Notes: generated by a model not told the origin, from the sequence alone. A stretch of 64,000 nt of DNA from Minwuia sp. (GCA_029213165.1 JARGNO010000017.1:1-64000); one strand, 5' to 3'; positions 25,126 to 33,732 are shown, counted from the first letter of the stretch. Translations and numbers: made by a program.

Positions 25126-26106
25126 ATGACGCGCGACGATACCGATTTCCGGCCAGAAACCTGGGTGCTGACGGACGGCAAGCAGGGCATGGTGAACCAG
25201 TGCCTTGGTCTGGCCGAGGCGCTGGGTGTCACGCCGTCGCTCCGCCAGCTTTCGATCCGCCAGCCCTGGCGCAGCCTGCCGCCGCAACTGTGGTTCGCTC
25301 CCCTGAAGTCGCTGGCCACTGATTCCGATCCGCTTGCACCGCCCTGGCCCGACCTGCTGATCGCGACCGGGCGTCAGACGGTGGCCCCGGCCATGGCCAT
25401 TCGCCGCCGCTCCGGCGGGGCGACCTTCTGCGTTCAGATCCAGAACCCCGGCGTTGCACCGCGCCACTTCGACCTCGTCGTGGCCCCCCGCCACGACCGC
25501 CTTTCCGGCCCCAACGTGATCCAGACCCATGGCGCCCTGGGCCGTGTCAGCCCTGCACGGCTGGCGGCGGAGGCGGAACGGTTCAGGACGGGCCTCGGTG
25601 ACCTGCCCGGGCCTCATGTGATGGTCTCGCTCGGCGGGGACAACGGTGTCTTCCGGATGACAGGAAACGTCATCGACCGGCTCGGCGCGGATCTGCGGCA
25701 GTTGGTTGCGCAGAGTGGCGCGGGACTGCTGGTCACGCCCTCCCGCAGGACGGACGCCGCCCTGGGGCAGCGGTTGCGGGCAATGTTGAGCGACCTGCCG
25801 CACCTTTGGCATGACGGCAGCGGTGACAACCCCTACCTCGGCTGGCTGGGGCTGGCGGATGCGGTGGTCGTGACCGGCGATTCCGTCAACATGGTCTCGG
25901 AAGCCTGTGCCACCGGCAAGCCGGTCTTCGTGGTCGATCTGGAGGGCGGCAATGCCAAGTTCGCGCGTTTTCACGAAGCGCTCAGCCGCGACGGACTGAC
26001 CCGCCCGTTCGTGGGAAGGCTGGAAAACTGGACTTACCCCCCGCTGGATGATACCGCGATGGTCGCCAAGGCCGTGCGGGACAGGCTCGCTGATCGGTCG
26101 GCATGA
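25126..26106 (+). CDS. ELM1/GtrOC1-family protein (DUF1022, mitochondrial fission ELM1-like)
   Basis: 326 residues. Family landmarks are WVLTDGKQGMVNQCLGLAEAL near the N-terminus, LLIATGRQTVAPAMAIRR, VMVSLGGDNGVFRMT, and the late GDSVNMVSEACATGKPVFVV, a nucleotide-sugar-binding-like motif of GT-B folds. Plant ELM1 acts in mitochondrial fission; bacterial members are uncharacterised and may be glycosyltransferase-like. ATG 26126 of the next gene follows within 20 bases, so an operon is likely. The start at 25126 is chosen because an upstream ATG (25087) lies inside the rpsA terminator loop. Confidence 0.85.
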   Translation: MTRDDTDFRPETWVLTDGKQGMVNQCLGLAEALGVTPSLRQLSIRQPWRSLPPQLWFAPLKSLATDSDPLAPPWPDLLIATGRQTVAPAMAIRRRSGGATFCVQIQNPGVAPRHFDLVVAPRHDRLSGPNVIQTHGALGRVSPARLAAEAERFRTGLGDLPGPHVMVSLGGDNGVFRMTGNVIDRLGADLRQLVAQSGAGLLVTPSRRTDAALGQRLRAMLSDLPHLWHDGSGDNPYLGWLGLADAVVVTGDSVNMVSEACATGKPVFVVDLEGGNAKFARFHEALSRDGLTRPFVGRLENWTYPPLDDTAMVAKAVRDRLADRSA

Positions 26107-26125
26107 GCCAGGAGGATACGGTCCG

Positions 26126-26770
26126 ATGACCCGGATCGATATGGAGAGGCTGCGGGAAACCCCGCTGAAGACCGACCCCTACGACTATGTGACGGTAGAG
26201 AACTTCGTCCCCATCGATGCACTCGAATCAATCGCCGAGGACTTCCCCGATCTGGATCTGCCGGGCTCTTTCCCCGTCGAGGAACTCAGCTACGGCCTCC
26301 GGTTTGCCGAACTGCTGGAGAGGCTGGCGCAGGACGATTTCCGCAATGCCATCGCGGAGAAATTCGACATTGACCTGACGGACCGTCCGATGACCTGCAC
26401 CGTGCGCGGCGCGGCGCAGCGCAAGGACGGCCAGATCCACACGGATTCGAAGACCAAGCTGATCACCGTGCTGATCTATCTCAACCCGCCCTGGCAGGCA
26501 GAGGGTGGACGGCTGCGCGTGCTCCGCTCCGGCACCGATCTGAACGACTTCGCGGAAGAGATCGAGCCTTCGTCAGGCAATCTGCTGATCTTCAAGCGCT
26601 CCGACAATTCCTGGCATGGCCATGAACCATTCGAAGGCACCCGACGCTCCATCCAGATCAACTGGGTCACCAGTCAGGCCGTCGCGGACAAGGAGAAGGC
26701 GCGGCACCGCGTCTCCGCCAGGCTGAAACGTTTCAACCCGTTTGCCAGTCGCGCAAGCGCCATGCGATAG
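26126..26770 (+). CDS. 2-oxoglutarate/Fe(II)-dependent oxygenase-like protein
   Basis: 214 residues with a double-stranded beta-helix pattern. The iron triad is readable as H and D in QIHTDSKTK and a later H in SDNSWHGHEPF. RRSIQINWVTS supplies the arginine that binds 2-oxoglutarate. Such enzymes hydroxylate small molecules or proteins; the substrate is unknown. A GGAGG lies ten bases before ATG 26126, slightly far. The gene sits between an ELM1-family gene and a large unknown gene with gaps of 19 and 8 bases, so the three probably form one pathway. The C-terminal tail is basic (RLKRFNPFASRA). Confidence 0.78.
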   Translation: MTRIDMERLRETPLKTDPYDYVTVENFVPIDALESIAEDFPDLDLPGSFPVEELSYGLRFAELLERLAQDDFRNAIAEKFDIDLTDRPMTCTVRGAAQRKDGQIHTDSKTKLITVLIYLNPPWQAEGGRLRVLRSGTDLNDFAEEIEPSSGNLLIFKRSDNSWHGHEPFEGTRRSIQINWVTSQAVADKEKARHRVSARLKRFNPFASRASAMR

Positions 26771-26778
26771 GTCTCGAC

Positions 26779-28725
26779 ATGACCCTCAACATCCAGACGT
26801 TCCGCAATGCCGACCACCGGGCGGGCTGGCGGCCCGGCAACAACTCCGGCGGACTGACCCTGTTCAAGGCGCTGGGGCACCCGATAACCGCCGATCTGGC
26901 CAGGGACTGGCGGGCTGGGCTGGCTGACGCGGGCCGGATCGCGATCTACGACCCGCTTGGGGACGCGGAGACCGTGGACGTGTTTCACGACCTGGCCGGG
27001 TTGTCGCCCGTCGCCTATCTGGTGCAGCAGATCGAGCATGTGGGACGCGAGGCATTCGGCCTGACCGCACGTCCGGTGACGGAGATCGGCGACGATTTCG
27101 ACACCCTGCTGGTCACCGCCTTCGACGGCGAAGGCTTCGTGCAGCATCTGAAACACATCCTGCCGACCGGCAAGCGCATCGCGACGCTCGATCCGCTGCG
27201 GCTGCCCGCGACCATGCTTTCGCAGCCGAGGGCCTATGTGGATGCGCTGAACTTCGCCACCAACTTCGGCTTCCTGCGTGACGGCGACGGGCTGCACACA
27301 CGCATTGTCACCGCCAACTACTGGTCCGGCTACGGGGCCAAGGATCCGGCGCTCTGGTGTCGCCTGATCGGCGGCGATGGCGTGACCCTGGCGGAGTGGG
27401 AGGTGCCTCTCACCCGACCGTTCGAGACCATCACCATCGACAGCGCTGATATCCGCCAGCGTTTCGGTCTCGACGACTTCGCGGGCACCCTGTTCATGCA
27501 TGCGGTGCGCATCAGGGGGCACGAGATCGTCAAATACGCGCTGGATGTCTACGGCGACGCGGCGGAGCAGTTGAGCTGTACCCATGATGCCAATGCCTGG
27601 CCTGCTGACCTCTATGCCGGTGTGCCCGCGCCGGACGAGAACGAGGACCTGATCCTCTGGGTGCAGAACAGCCATCCGATCGAGATTCCTGCCGGTGTCA
27701 TCGGCTTCAACCTGGTCGGTGGCCAGGACGTAACCAGTTTCGACGAGAGCGTGCCACCCTTCGGGACGGTGGCGGTGAATGTCGGGGCACTGCTGCCCGA
27801 CGCCCGCTTCCCCGATCAGATCGAGCTGCAGGCCGGGCGCTACTTCGTCCGTCCGCGGTATGAGGTGATCCAGCGCGCCTCGGGCCGCCGCCGCATCGCC
27901 CATGCCAACGTGGAACGGGTTGACCTGAAGCCCGACCCCGAGATCCGCGAGAATGCCCCCCTGTTCGGCAAGGGCTACATCATGCCCCTGCCGGTGCTGC
28001 CGGTGGAGGAGTTCCAGACCTTCTGCCTGCCGACGCCCATGGCGGATACCCAGATGGAACTGCCGATCCGGGTCGATCTGATCGACGCCAATGGCACCTG
28101 CGTCGCCGAGAAGTTCCTGGGGCGGGTTGCCCGGCGCGACTCCATCGCCATCGACGTGGACGGCTGGATGAAGGAAGCGGCGGCGGAACTGCCCTCCGGC
28201 ACCGGACATGTCGAATTCCTCTACGACTTCCGCGATGGCGGTGAGGCCGATGGCTGGCTGCACGCCCTCGCGCGGATCGAGCAGCGTGCCAGCGGCCATC
28301 GCGCCGAGACCATCTTTGGCGCACACATGTTCAACATGCCGCTGATCTTCCGCGATGAGCCACAGTCCTATTCCGGCCGCCCGCCGGGCCTGTCCACCCG
28401 CCTGTTCCTGCGGCTGGGCGGCGAGACAGCGGATGCCATGTGCCACCTGCTTTATCCGGCATCCCTGCCCTGGGCGCCGGAGTCCTGCACCGACCTGAAC
28501 CTGTTCAGTGGCGCGGGCGAAATGGTGACCACACAGCGCATCGCGATCCCTTGCGGCGGTTCGAGACACTGGCGTGTGTCGGAGACCTTCGACGCCGCCG
28601 ACCTGAAGGCCGCCGGACCGGATGCCTACGTCCAGATCCGCGACACAACCTGTCGCCTGTTCGGCTTCCACGGCCTGCTCCGCCCCGGCATCGCCTTCAG
28701 CCTGGATCACATGTTCGGTTATTGA
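26779..28725 (+). CDS. Conserved-looking 648-residue protein of unknown function
   Basis: I do not recognise a family. The protein begins MTLNIQTFRNADHRAGWRPG and is soluble, without a signal peptide or membrane spans. It is rich in beta-strand-like segments, such as LILWVQNSHPIEIPAGVIGF (about residues 290-310) and RVDLIDANGTCVAEKFLGRV. It has several histidine-bearing stretches but no clear catalytic motif. Codon use and GC match the neighbours, so it is a genuine gene. It starts eight bases after the 2OG oxygenase gene and completes a three-gene operon. A role in making or modifying a surface glycan or lipid, with the oxygenase and the ELM1-type protein, is a guess from context only. Confidence 0.75.
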   Translation: MTLNIQTFRNADHRAGWRPGNNSGGLTLFKALGHPITADLARDWRAGLADAGRIAIYDPLGDAETVDVFHDLAGLSPVAYLVQQIEHVGREAFGLTARPVTEIGDDFDTLLVTAFDGEGFVQHLKHILPTGKRIATLDPLRLPATMLSQPRAYVDALNFATNFGFLRDGDGLHTRIVTANYWSGYGAKDPALWCRLIGGDGVTLAEWEVPLTRPFETITIDSADIRQRFGLDDFAGTLFMHAVRIRGHEIVKYALDVYGDAAEQLSCTHDANAWPADLYAGVPAPDENEDLILWVQNSHPIEIPAGVIGFNLVGGQDVTSFDESVPPFGTVAVNVGALLPDARFPDQIELQAGRYFVRPRYEVIQRASGRRRIAHANVERVDLKPDPEIRENAPLFGKGYIMPLPVLPVEEFQTFCLPTPMADTQMELPIRVDLIDANGTCVAEKFLGRVARRDSIAIDVDGWMKEAAAELPSGTGHVEFLYDFRDGGEADGWLHALARIEQRASGHRAETIFGAHMFNMPLIFRDEPQSYSGRPPGLSTRLFLRLGGETADAMCHLLYPASLPWAPESCTDLNLFSGAGEMVTTQRIAIPCGGSRHWRVSETFDAADLKAAGPDAYVQIRDTTCRLFGFHGLLRPGIAFSLDHMFGY

Positions 28726-28823
28726 ACCGACTGCCTGAGACCGGGTGTCATTGCCTGGTGACGAGTGAATGCCGTGATGGAAACAGCACGTCCATCACAC
28801 AGCGACAATTGATTCCTTGAATA

Positions 28824-28861
28824 GAAATTATACTTATTTGGTATTCTTTCTATATAATTTC
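28824..28861 (+). promoter_or_regulatory. AT-rich promoter/operator of brnTA
   Basis: An unusually AT-rich stretch upstream of brnT carries a 9-bp perfect inverted repeat, GAAATTATA (28824-28832) and TATAATTTC (28853-28861), and an inner ATAC/GTAT pair. The right arm contains TATAAT, a perfect -10 box eight bases before the brnT ATG, which suggests a leaderless message. BrnA is known to repress its own operon, so these arms are probable binding sites. No convincing -35 box is seen. Confidence 0.5.
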
Positions 28862-28865
28862 CGTC

Positions 28866-29129
28866 ATGGCATTCGAGTTTGATCCGGCGAAGAGCACGTC
28901 GAACAGAACCAAGCATGGCATCGATTTCGAAGCGGCCCAGGTGCTCTGGCATGATCCGTGGTTACTGGAAATTCCTGCAAACACGATAGGGGAACCGAGA
29001 TTTCTGGTCATTGGCATGATCGGGCCGCGCCACTGGTCAGCCATATGCACCCAGCGCGGCAACAATGTCCGGATCATCTCGGTGAGACGGTCTCGAAAGG
29101 AGGAGGTGAGCCTCTATGAAGACACATGA
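28866..29129 (+). CDS. brnT: BrnT-family ribonuclease toxin
   Basis: 87 residues of the BrnT family, which has a RelE-like fold and cuts RNA. Recognisable features are FEFDPAKSTSNRTKHGIDF at the N-terminus and RIISVRRSRKEEV at the C-terminus, where the basic active-site residues lie. It overlaps the brnA antitoxin gene by 14 bases, as usual for this type II toxin-antitoxin system. No ribosome-binding site precedes ATG 28866, and a TATAAT box eight bases upstream suggests a leaderless transcript. The locus is more AT-rich than its surroundings upstream of the gene, hinting at transfer. Confidence 0.9.
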   Translation: MAFEFDPAKSTSNRTKHGIDFEAAQVLWHDPWLLEIPANTIGEPRFLVIGMIGPRHWSAICTQRGNNVRIISVRRSRKEEVSLYEDT

Positions 29130-29334
29130 TTTCGACGCAAAGTTCGATGATGGTGACGACATCACTCCTGTCCTTGACCTGTCGAGAGCCAGGCGACCCA
29201 ATGACGCCACGCGGCGGGTGAATGTGGATTTTCCGGCATGGGTGGTCGATGGTCTCGACCGTGAGGCGAGACACCTCGGAGTGACACGCCAATCGCTGAT
29301 CAAGATCTGGATCGCCGACCGTCTCGGCAAATGA
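29116..29334 (+). CDS. brnA: BrnA-family antitoxin
   Basis: 72 residues. The N-terminus is acidic and flexible (DAKFDDGDDITPVLDLSRAR). The C-terminal ribbon-helix-helix domain reads RRVNVDFPAWVVDGLDREA followed by LGVTRQSLIKIWIADRLG, typical of BrnA. It neutralises BrnT and, with it, represses the operon. AAGGAGG is located about seven bases before ATG 29116, inside the brnT gene, so the antitoxin has a strong ribosome-binding site while the toxin lacks one, which would favour antitoxin excess. Confidence 0.9.
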   Translation: MKTHDFDAKFDDGDDITPVLDLSRARRPNDATRRVNVDFPAWVVDGLDREARHLGVTRQSLIKIWIADRLGK

Positions 29335-29337
29335 CAA

Positions 29338-29356
29338 ATCCCGGCAGAACCGGGAT
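29338..29356. terminator. Short hairpin between convergent brnA and the rhodanese gene
   Basis: The perfect 7-bp stem ATCCCGG/CCGGGAT has a five-base loop and lies three bases after the brnA stop and 15 before the end of the convergent rhodanese gene. Position suggests a two-way terminator, but there is no U-tract on either side, so efficiency is doubtful. Confidence 0.35.
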
Positions 29357-29370
29357 CTGGGATCTATCGA

Positions 29371-30963
29371 TCAATCGAACCGCCGGAACTCGACCAGCCC
29401 GTCGCGGTTGACCTGTTCCACCAGACCGACTTCCCAGGTCAGGTAGTCTTCCATCGCCTGCCTGACGCCGCCCTGATGGTCATAGGGCTTCCACCAGACG
29501 TCATCGGTCTCGGTCAGGGCGCGGTCGAGGCCGGTTTCCAGCGGCTGGCCTGCGGCGATCCACGCGGCGGTCCCGCCCGCGAGAACCCGGACGACCAGAT
29601 CAGGCCGGGCGGCGCGCAATTCTTGCGCGGCGTAATGCGCCAGCCGACCGTCCGGGGATGTCAGCAGGATCAGCCCGGCATGTGCCAGCGCCACCATGCT
29701 CTCCGCCAGCCGTGCACGCACCGTCCAGTATGCGCCGGGGATATGCCCCTTGCGGAAGCTCAGGCTTTCCGACAGATCGACCACCGCAGCGGGTTCCCCG
29801 GAATCGATGACGGCCTGCATCTCGGCCACCGAAAGGGTCTCGGCCTGCCGGAACAGCGCAGGCTCCGGGTCCACCGGACCAACCTCCGGTTCCGGCGGCA
29901 ATCCGGCCAATACATGCACATCCGTCCAGCCAAGCTGGATCAGCCACGAAGCGGTCATCGTGGCACGCACGCCGTCCTCGGCATCCGCCAGCACGATGCG
30001 GGCATTGCGGGTGGCGACATATTCATCTGTCGCCTGTACCAGTTGCCCGCCCGCCGCATGGCGCGCACCGGGCCAGTGCGCAGCCTCGAACTCCTGAATG
30101 GTGCGCACGTCCAGCAGATAGGTGGTGCGATCAGTCTCGGCCCGCCACCGGGCAACCGTCGCACTGTCCGTACGACGCACACCGAAGCGGTCGGCGACAT
30201 GGGCGGCGCGTTCCTTCGCGGCCTGCAGTGCCGCACCTTCCGGCATCGGCGCGTGCCCGGTTTCACCGCTGGCGCAGGTCAGCCCCGCCAGTTGCCAGCC
30301 CATGGTGCCATCCTTGAGCGCCATGACCGGGTTGGGAATGCCGGCATTGATCAGCGACTGGCTGCCGATGATGGAGCGGGTGCGGCCGGCACAATTGACG
30401 ATGACCGTGGTCTTCGGATCCGGGGCCATGGTGTGGACACGATAGACCAGTTCCGCGCCCGGACAGTCGACGCCACCGGGAATCGACATGCGGTTGAATT
30501 CCGGCATCGGACGACTGTCCAGGATCACCATGTCGGTGCCGCTGTCCTTCAGCCGCTGAAGCTCCGCGGCCTCGATACGCGGCGTGTCGTAGTGATGCTC
30601 GACGAACTCACCGAAAGCCTTGGAGGGCACATTGACGCCGGAGAAGACCTCGTAGCCCTCAGCGCGCCAGCCCGCCGTACCACCAACCAGGACGGATACA
30701 TCCGTATAGCCCAACTCGGTCAGGCGGGCAGCGGCACGCTCCGCCAGCCCCTTGTCGGACGGGCCATGGTCGGTCACCACCACAGGCACGGTCTGACGCG
30801 GCACCATGCGCAGGGCACGGAACTCCAGATGACTCAGGGGGATGCAGGCGGCGAGGAAGAGATGCTCCTTCGAGAAGGCCCCCTCCTCCCGCACGTCGAT
30901 CAGGGCGATCTCCTGCCCGTCAGTCAGGCGGGCACGTAATTCCGGTGCTGTCAGGCTCTTCAT
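29371..30963 (-). CDS. Tandem four-domain rhodanese protein
   Basis: 530 residues with four rhodanese-like domains at roughly residues 1-105, 115-235, 265-375 and 380-490. Each has the ALIDVRE/VILDSRP/YLLDVRT/AVVDLSE opening strand and a GGTAGW-like close (for example VLVGGTAGWRAEGY). Only domain 2 keeps a catalytic cysteine, C191 in VIVNCAGRTRS. Domains 1, 3 and 4 have Asp or Ser in the loop, so they are probably structural or regulatory. It transfers sulfane sulfur. ATG 30963 overlaps the stop of the upstream cupin dioxygenase by four bases. It is the last gene of a four-gene operon. Confidence 0.88.
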   Translation of the reverse strand: MKSLTAPELRARLTDGQEIALIDVREEGAFSKEHLFLAACIPLSHLEFRALRMVPRQTVPVVVTDHGPSDKGLAERAAARLTELGYTDVSVLVGGTAGWRAEGYEVFSGVNVPSKAFGEFVEHHYDTPRIEAAELQRLKDSGTDMVILDSRPMPEFNRMSIPGGVDCPGAELVYRVHTMAPDPKTTVIVNCAGRTRSIIGSQSLINAGIPNPVMALKDGTMGWQLAGLTCASGETGHAPMPEGAALQAAKERAAHVADRFGVRRTDSATVARWRAETDRTTYLLDVRTIQEFEAAHWPGARHAAGGQLVQATDEYVATRNARIVLADAEDGVRATMTASWLIQLGWTDVHVLAGLPPEPEVGPVDPEPALFRQAETLSVAEMQAVIDSGEPAAVVDLSESLSFRKGHIPGAYWTVRARLAESMVALAHAGLILLTSPDGRLAHYAAQELRAARPDLVVRVLAGGTAAWIAAGQPLETGLDRALTETDDVWWKPYDHQGGVRQAMEDYLTWEVGLVEQVNRDGLVEFRRFD

Positions 30964-31559
30964 GCGGGTATCGGCAGGTCGCGAATGCCTTCGGAGGCGG
31001 GGAAATGCTTCCATTCATGCGTCTCGGGCTTGTAGTAGCGACGGTGTTCAAGCTGTTCCAGCGCCAGCCCGTACATGTGGAAATTCAGAACAGGCTCGGA
31101 GCCGTCGATATGGATGGAATGCAGATCGTCCGGCATCAGCGCCAGCCCGGTCCCTGCCTCGACGACGAACTGGTCCTTCTCCCTGACCGCGCCATCGTCG
31201 GAGGGGTCATAGAGACGGTTCAGTTCCCTGCCCTCCATGCCGACGATCACCGCCCAGGTCGTGTGATCATGGGCCGGGGAATTGGTGCCACCCATGGAGA
31301 GTTGCGCATAGAGCGCGAAACGATGGTCAGCATCCTCGGAGAGGCGGTAGAGCGCATTCTTTCGTTCCGTTGTCGCCTCCGGCGGCGGAAAGTCCTCCAG
31401 CGGGAAAAGGTCCCGGCGCTTGGCCAGTTCGATCAACACATCGCGCATGTCGGCGATCGACTGGCGTGTCACACCTTGCGCAACCTCGATCGCGCGCACC
31501 TGCATCATGGCGGCCTTGACGGCACTGTCGCGTGCCGCTGCCCGTTCCTTCGGTGTCAT
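30960..31559 (-). CDS. Cysteine-dioxygenase-type cupin (thiol dioxygenase)
   Basis: 199 residues of the CDO/3-mercaptopropionate dioxygenase family. The iron ligands are H97 and H99 in SPAHDHTTWAVIVG and a later histidine in DLHSIHIDG (H147 or H150). These enzymes convert a thiol to a sulfinate with O2. Both termini overlap neighbours by four bases (class V enzyme upstream, rhodanese downstream), so it belongs to a tightly coupled operon. The thiol substrate is unknown. The C-terminal part LEQLEHRRYYKPETHEW is typical of the bacterial branch. Confidence 0.82.
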   Translation of the reverse strand: MTPKERAAARDSAVKAAMMQVRAIEVAQGVTRQSIADMRDVLIELAKRRDLFPLEDFPPPEATTERKNALYRLSEDADHRFALYAQLSMGGTNSPAHDHTTWAVIVGMEGRELNRLYDPSDDGAVREKDQFVVEAGTGLALMPDDLHSIHIDGSEPVLNFHMYGLALEQLEHRRYYKPETHEWKHFPASEGIRDLPIPA

Positions 31560-32749
31560 TCTTGCCTCCCAGCCTCCTCCGCGACCGCCTCGACGAAGCG
31601 GTCAATCTCCACTTCCGTATTGTAGTAGTGAACGGAGGCGCGGACGAGTCCGCTGATCTGTCGCCGCTCCATGTCGATCCTCGTGCTGCTGGGCGTGCTG
31701 GTGGTGACATTCATCTGTCGGGCGGCCAGCGCCTGTTTCACTGCCAAAGGTTCCATGCCGTCAACCGTGAAGGTGGCAATGCCGCAGCGTTCCCGCCCGA
31801 GGTCCAGGACCCGGACGCCCGAGACCTCGGCCAGTCGCGCGCGCAATTGTTCGGCCAGCGCTGTCGTGCGCGCCTCGATTTCCGCAATGCCGACGCCGAG
31901 CATGTAGTCGACAGCGACACCCAATCCGATGCGCCCTGCCTCGTTGAACTCCCAGTTCTCGAACCGCCGGGCACCGAACTGCCATTCCAGCGATTCGCGG
32001 CCCGTCCATGTGGCCGAATGCAGATCGATCACCGGCGGCTCGAACCGCGCAACGGCCTCGGGCCGGGCATACAGAAATCCGGTTCCCCTGGGACCACGCA
32101 GGTATTTCCGCCCCGTGGCGGTCAGGAAGTCACAGCCGATCTGTTGCACATCCAGTACCCGCTGCCCAGCCGACTGGCAGGCATCCAGCAGATAAGGGAC
32201 CTCCGCAGCACGGGTCAGCTTGCCGATCTCCGCTGCCGGATTGACCAGCCCGCCGTTGGTAGGGACATGCGGCACCGCCACCAGCGCAACCCCGCCGCTG
32301 TCCAGCATCCGCGACAGCGCGGCCACATCCAGCACCCCGTCCGCATCACTCGGCACCACCTCGACCGAGACGCCCTTCTGCGCCGCGACCTTCAGGTAGG
32401 TCAGGTAGTTGGAGGCATACTCCGCCTCCGCCGTCAGGATCCGGTCACCGGGCTTCATGCGGTCAGCGACGGCGAAGAACGCCTGGTTCCACGCCACCGT
32501 CGCGTTCTCCATGACGGCAACGTCGCCTGCGTCACAATTCAGGTAGCGCGCGATGGCTTGATAGGTCCGGGTGATGGATGACCGCGCGCGATCCGCCGCC
32601 TCGTAACCGCCAATGGCGGCCTCCAGATCCAGATGATCCTTCACCGACTGCAACACGGGCGCGGGCATCAGCCCGGCGCCCGCATTGTTGAAGTGCAGAA
32701 CGTTGGCGACGCCCGGCGTCTCCGCCCGGCAGCGGTCAATGTCGATCAC
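31556..32749 (-). CDS. Class V aminotransferase-fold PLP enzyme (cysteine desulfurase/C-S lyase-like)
   Basis: 397 residues of the class V fold. The Schiff-base lysine is K215 in ATGRKYLRGPRG, the PLP ring-binding motif is LDACQSAG (D189), and ENATVAWNQAF lies in the first half. The family includes cysteine desulfurases, isopenicillin N epimerase-like proteins and the EgtE C-S lyase. No separate catalytic cysteine loop of IscS type is evident, so a C-S lyase or epimerase activity fits better than Fe-S cluster assembly. It overlaps the aldo/keto reductase gene upstream and the thiol dioxygenase gene downstream by four bases each. Confidence 0.85.
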   Translation of the reverse strand: MIDIDRCRAETPGVANVLHFNNAGAGLMPAPVLQSVKDHLDLEAAIGGYEAADRARSSITRTYQAIARYLNCDAGDVAVMENATVAWNQAFFAVADRMKPGDRILTAEAEYASNYLTYLKVAAQKGVSVEVVPSDADGVLDVAALSRMLDSGGVALVAVPHVPTNGGLVNPAAEIGKLTRAAEVPYLLDACQSAGQRVLDVQQIGCDFLTATGRKYLRGPRGTGFLYARPEAVARFEPPVIDLHSATWTGRESLEWQFGARRFENWEFNEAGRIGLGVAVDYMLGVGIAEIEARTTALAEQLRARLAEVSGVRVLDLGRERCGIATFTVDGMEPLAVKQALAARQMNVTTSTPSSTRIDMERRQISGLVRASVHYYNTEVEIDRFVEAVAEEAGRQE

Positions 32750-33732
32750 TGGTGTCCCTTCACGTCATTGGGTCGATAGGAGCCGCGGATGACCTTCATC
32801 TCGTCCCCGGTCAGTTCAAGTGAGAGTGCGGCCAGGGCGTCCGCCATGTGACCGGGCTTGGAGGCACCGATGATCGGCGACGTGATCGCCGGATTGGCCA
32901 GCACGAAAGCCAGCGCCACCTGCGCCATGGGCACGCCGCGCGCGTCAGCAACATCGCCGACGGCATCCGCGACGGCAAAGTCCTCGTCACGCCCGAAGAC
33001 GCGGGCCGCGACCGGATCCGACGTTGCCCGCGCCGTGTCACCGATGGTCTTCTCCGTATGCCGCCGGGTCAGGAAGCCACGCCCCATCGGGCTCCAGGGG
33101 ATCAGGCCGACACCGGTTTCCTGGCAGAACGGGATCATTTCCCGCTCCTCCTCCCGGTAGACCGCATTGTAGAAATTCTGCATGGAGACGAACTTCGTCC
33201 AGCCATTCATCTCCGCCACATGCTGCATCTGGATGAACTGCCGCGCCCACATGGAAGAAGCCCCGATGTAGCGGACCTTGCCGGCCTTAACGCAGTCGTG
33301 CAGCGCCTCCATGGTCTCCTCGATGGGGCTGTGATAGTCGAAGCGGTGAATCTGGTAGAGGTCGACATGATCGGTGCCGAGCCGCTGCAGGCTGCCGTCA
33401 ATGCTCTTCATGATGTGCTTGCGCGACAGGCCACGGTCATTGCGGTCATCGCTCATCGGGTTGAAGACCTTGGTCGCGATCACCTGCGTGTCGCGGGCAC
33501 CAAGCTGTTTCAGCGCCCGCCCGGTGACCTCTTCCGACGCACCGAGGGAATACATGTCGGCAGTATCGAAGAAGTTGATGCCCGCCTCCCAGGCTTCCCT
33601 GAAGAAGGGCATCGATTCGTCCTCACGCAGGACCCAACTGTGGTTCCCCTTCGACGGATCACCATAGGTCATGCAGCCGAGACAGAGGCGGCTGACCTTC
33701 AGACCCGTGTTCCCCAGACGTACGTATTTCAT
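32746..33732 (-). CDS. Aldo/keto reductase
   Basis: 328 residues, an (alpha/beta)8 NADPH-dependent oxidoreductase. The catalytic tetrad is readable as D and Y in FFDTADMYSLG, K in VIATKVF and H in LYQIHRFDY. The cofactor end shows PWSPMGRGFLTRR and SPIIGASKPGHM. It begins the four-gene operon and is joined by a four-base overlap to the PLP enzyme gene. AGGGGAA lies before ATG 33732. It resembles the YajO/AKR11-12-like bacterial branch. Its substrate, presumably a carbonyl made by the operon, is not known. Confidence 0.92.
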   Translation of the reverse strand: MKYVRLGNTGLKVSRLCLGCMTYGDPSKGNHSWVLREDESMPFFREAWEAGINFFDTADMYSLGASEEVTGRALKQLGARDTQVIATKVFNPMSDDRNDRGLSRKHIMKSIDGSLQRLGTDHVDLYQIHRFDYHSPIEETMEALHDCVKAGKVRYIGASSMWARQFIQMQHVAEMNGWTKFVSMQNFYNAVYREEEREMIPFCQETGVGLIPWSPMGRGFLTRRHTEKTIGDTARATSDPVAARVFGRDEDFAVADAVGDVADARGVPMAQVALAFVLANPAITSPIIGASKPGHMADALAALSLELTGDEMKVIRGSYRPNDVKGHQ

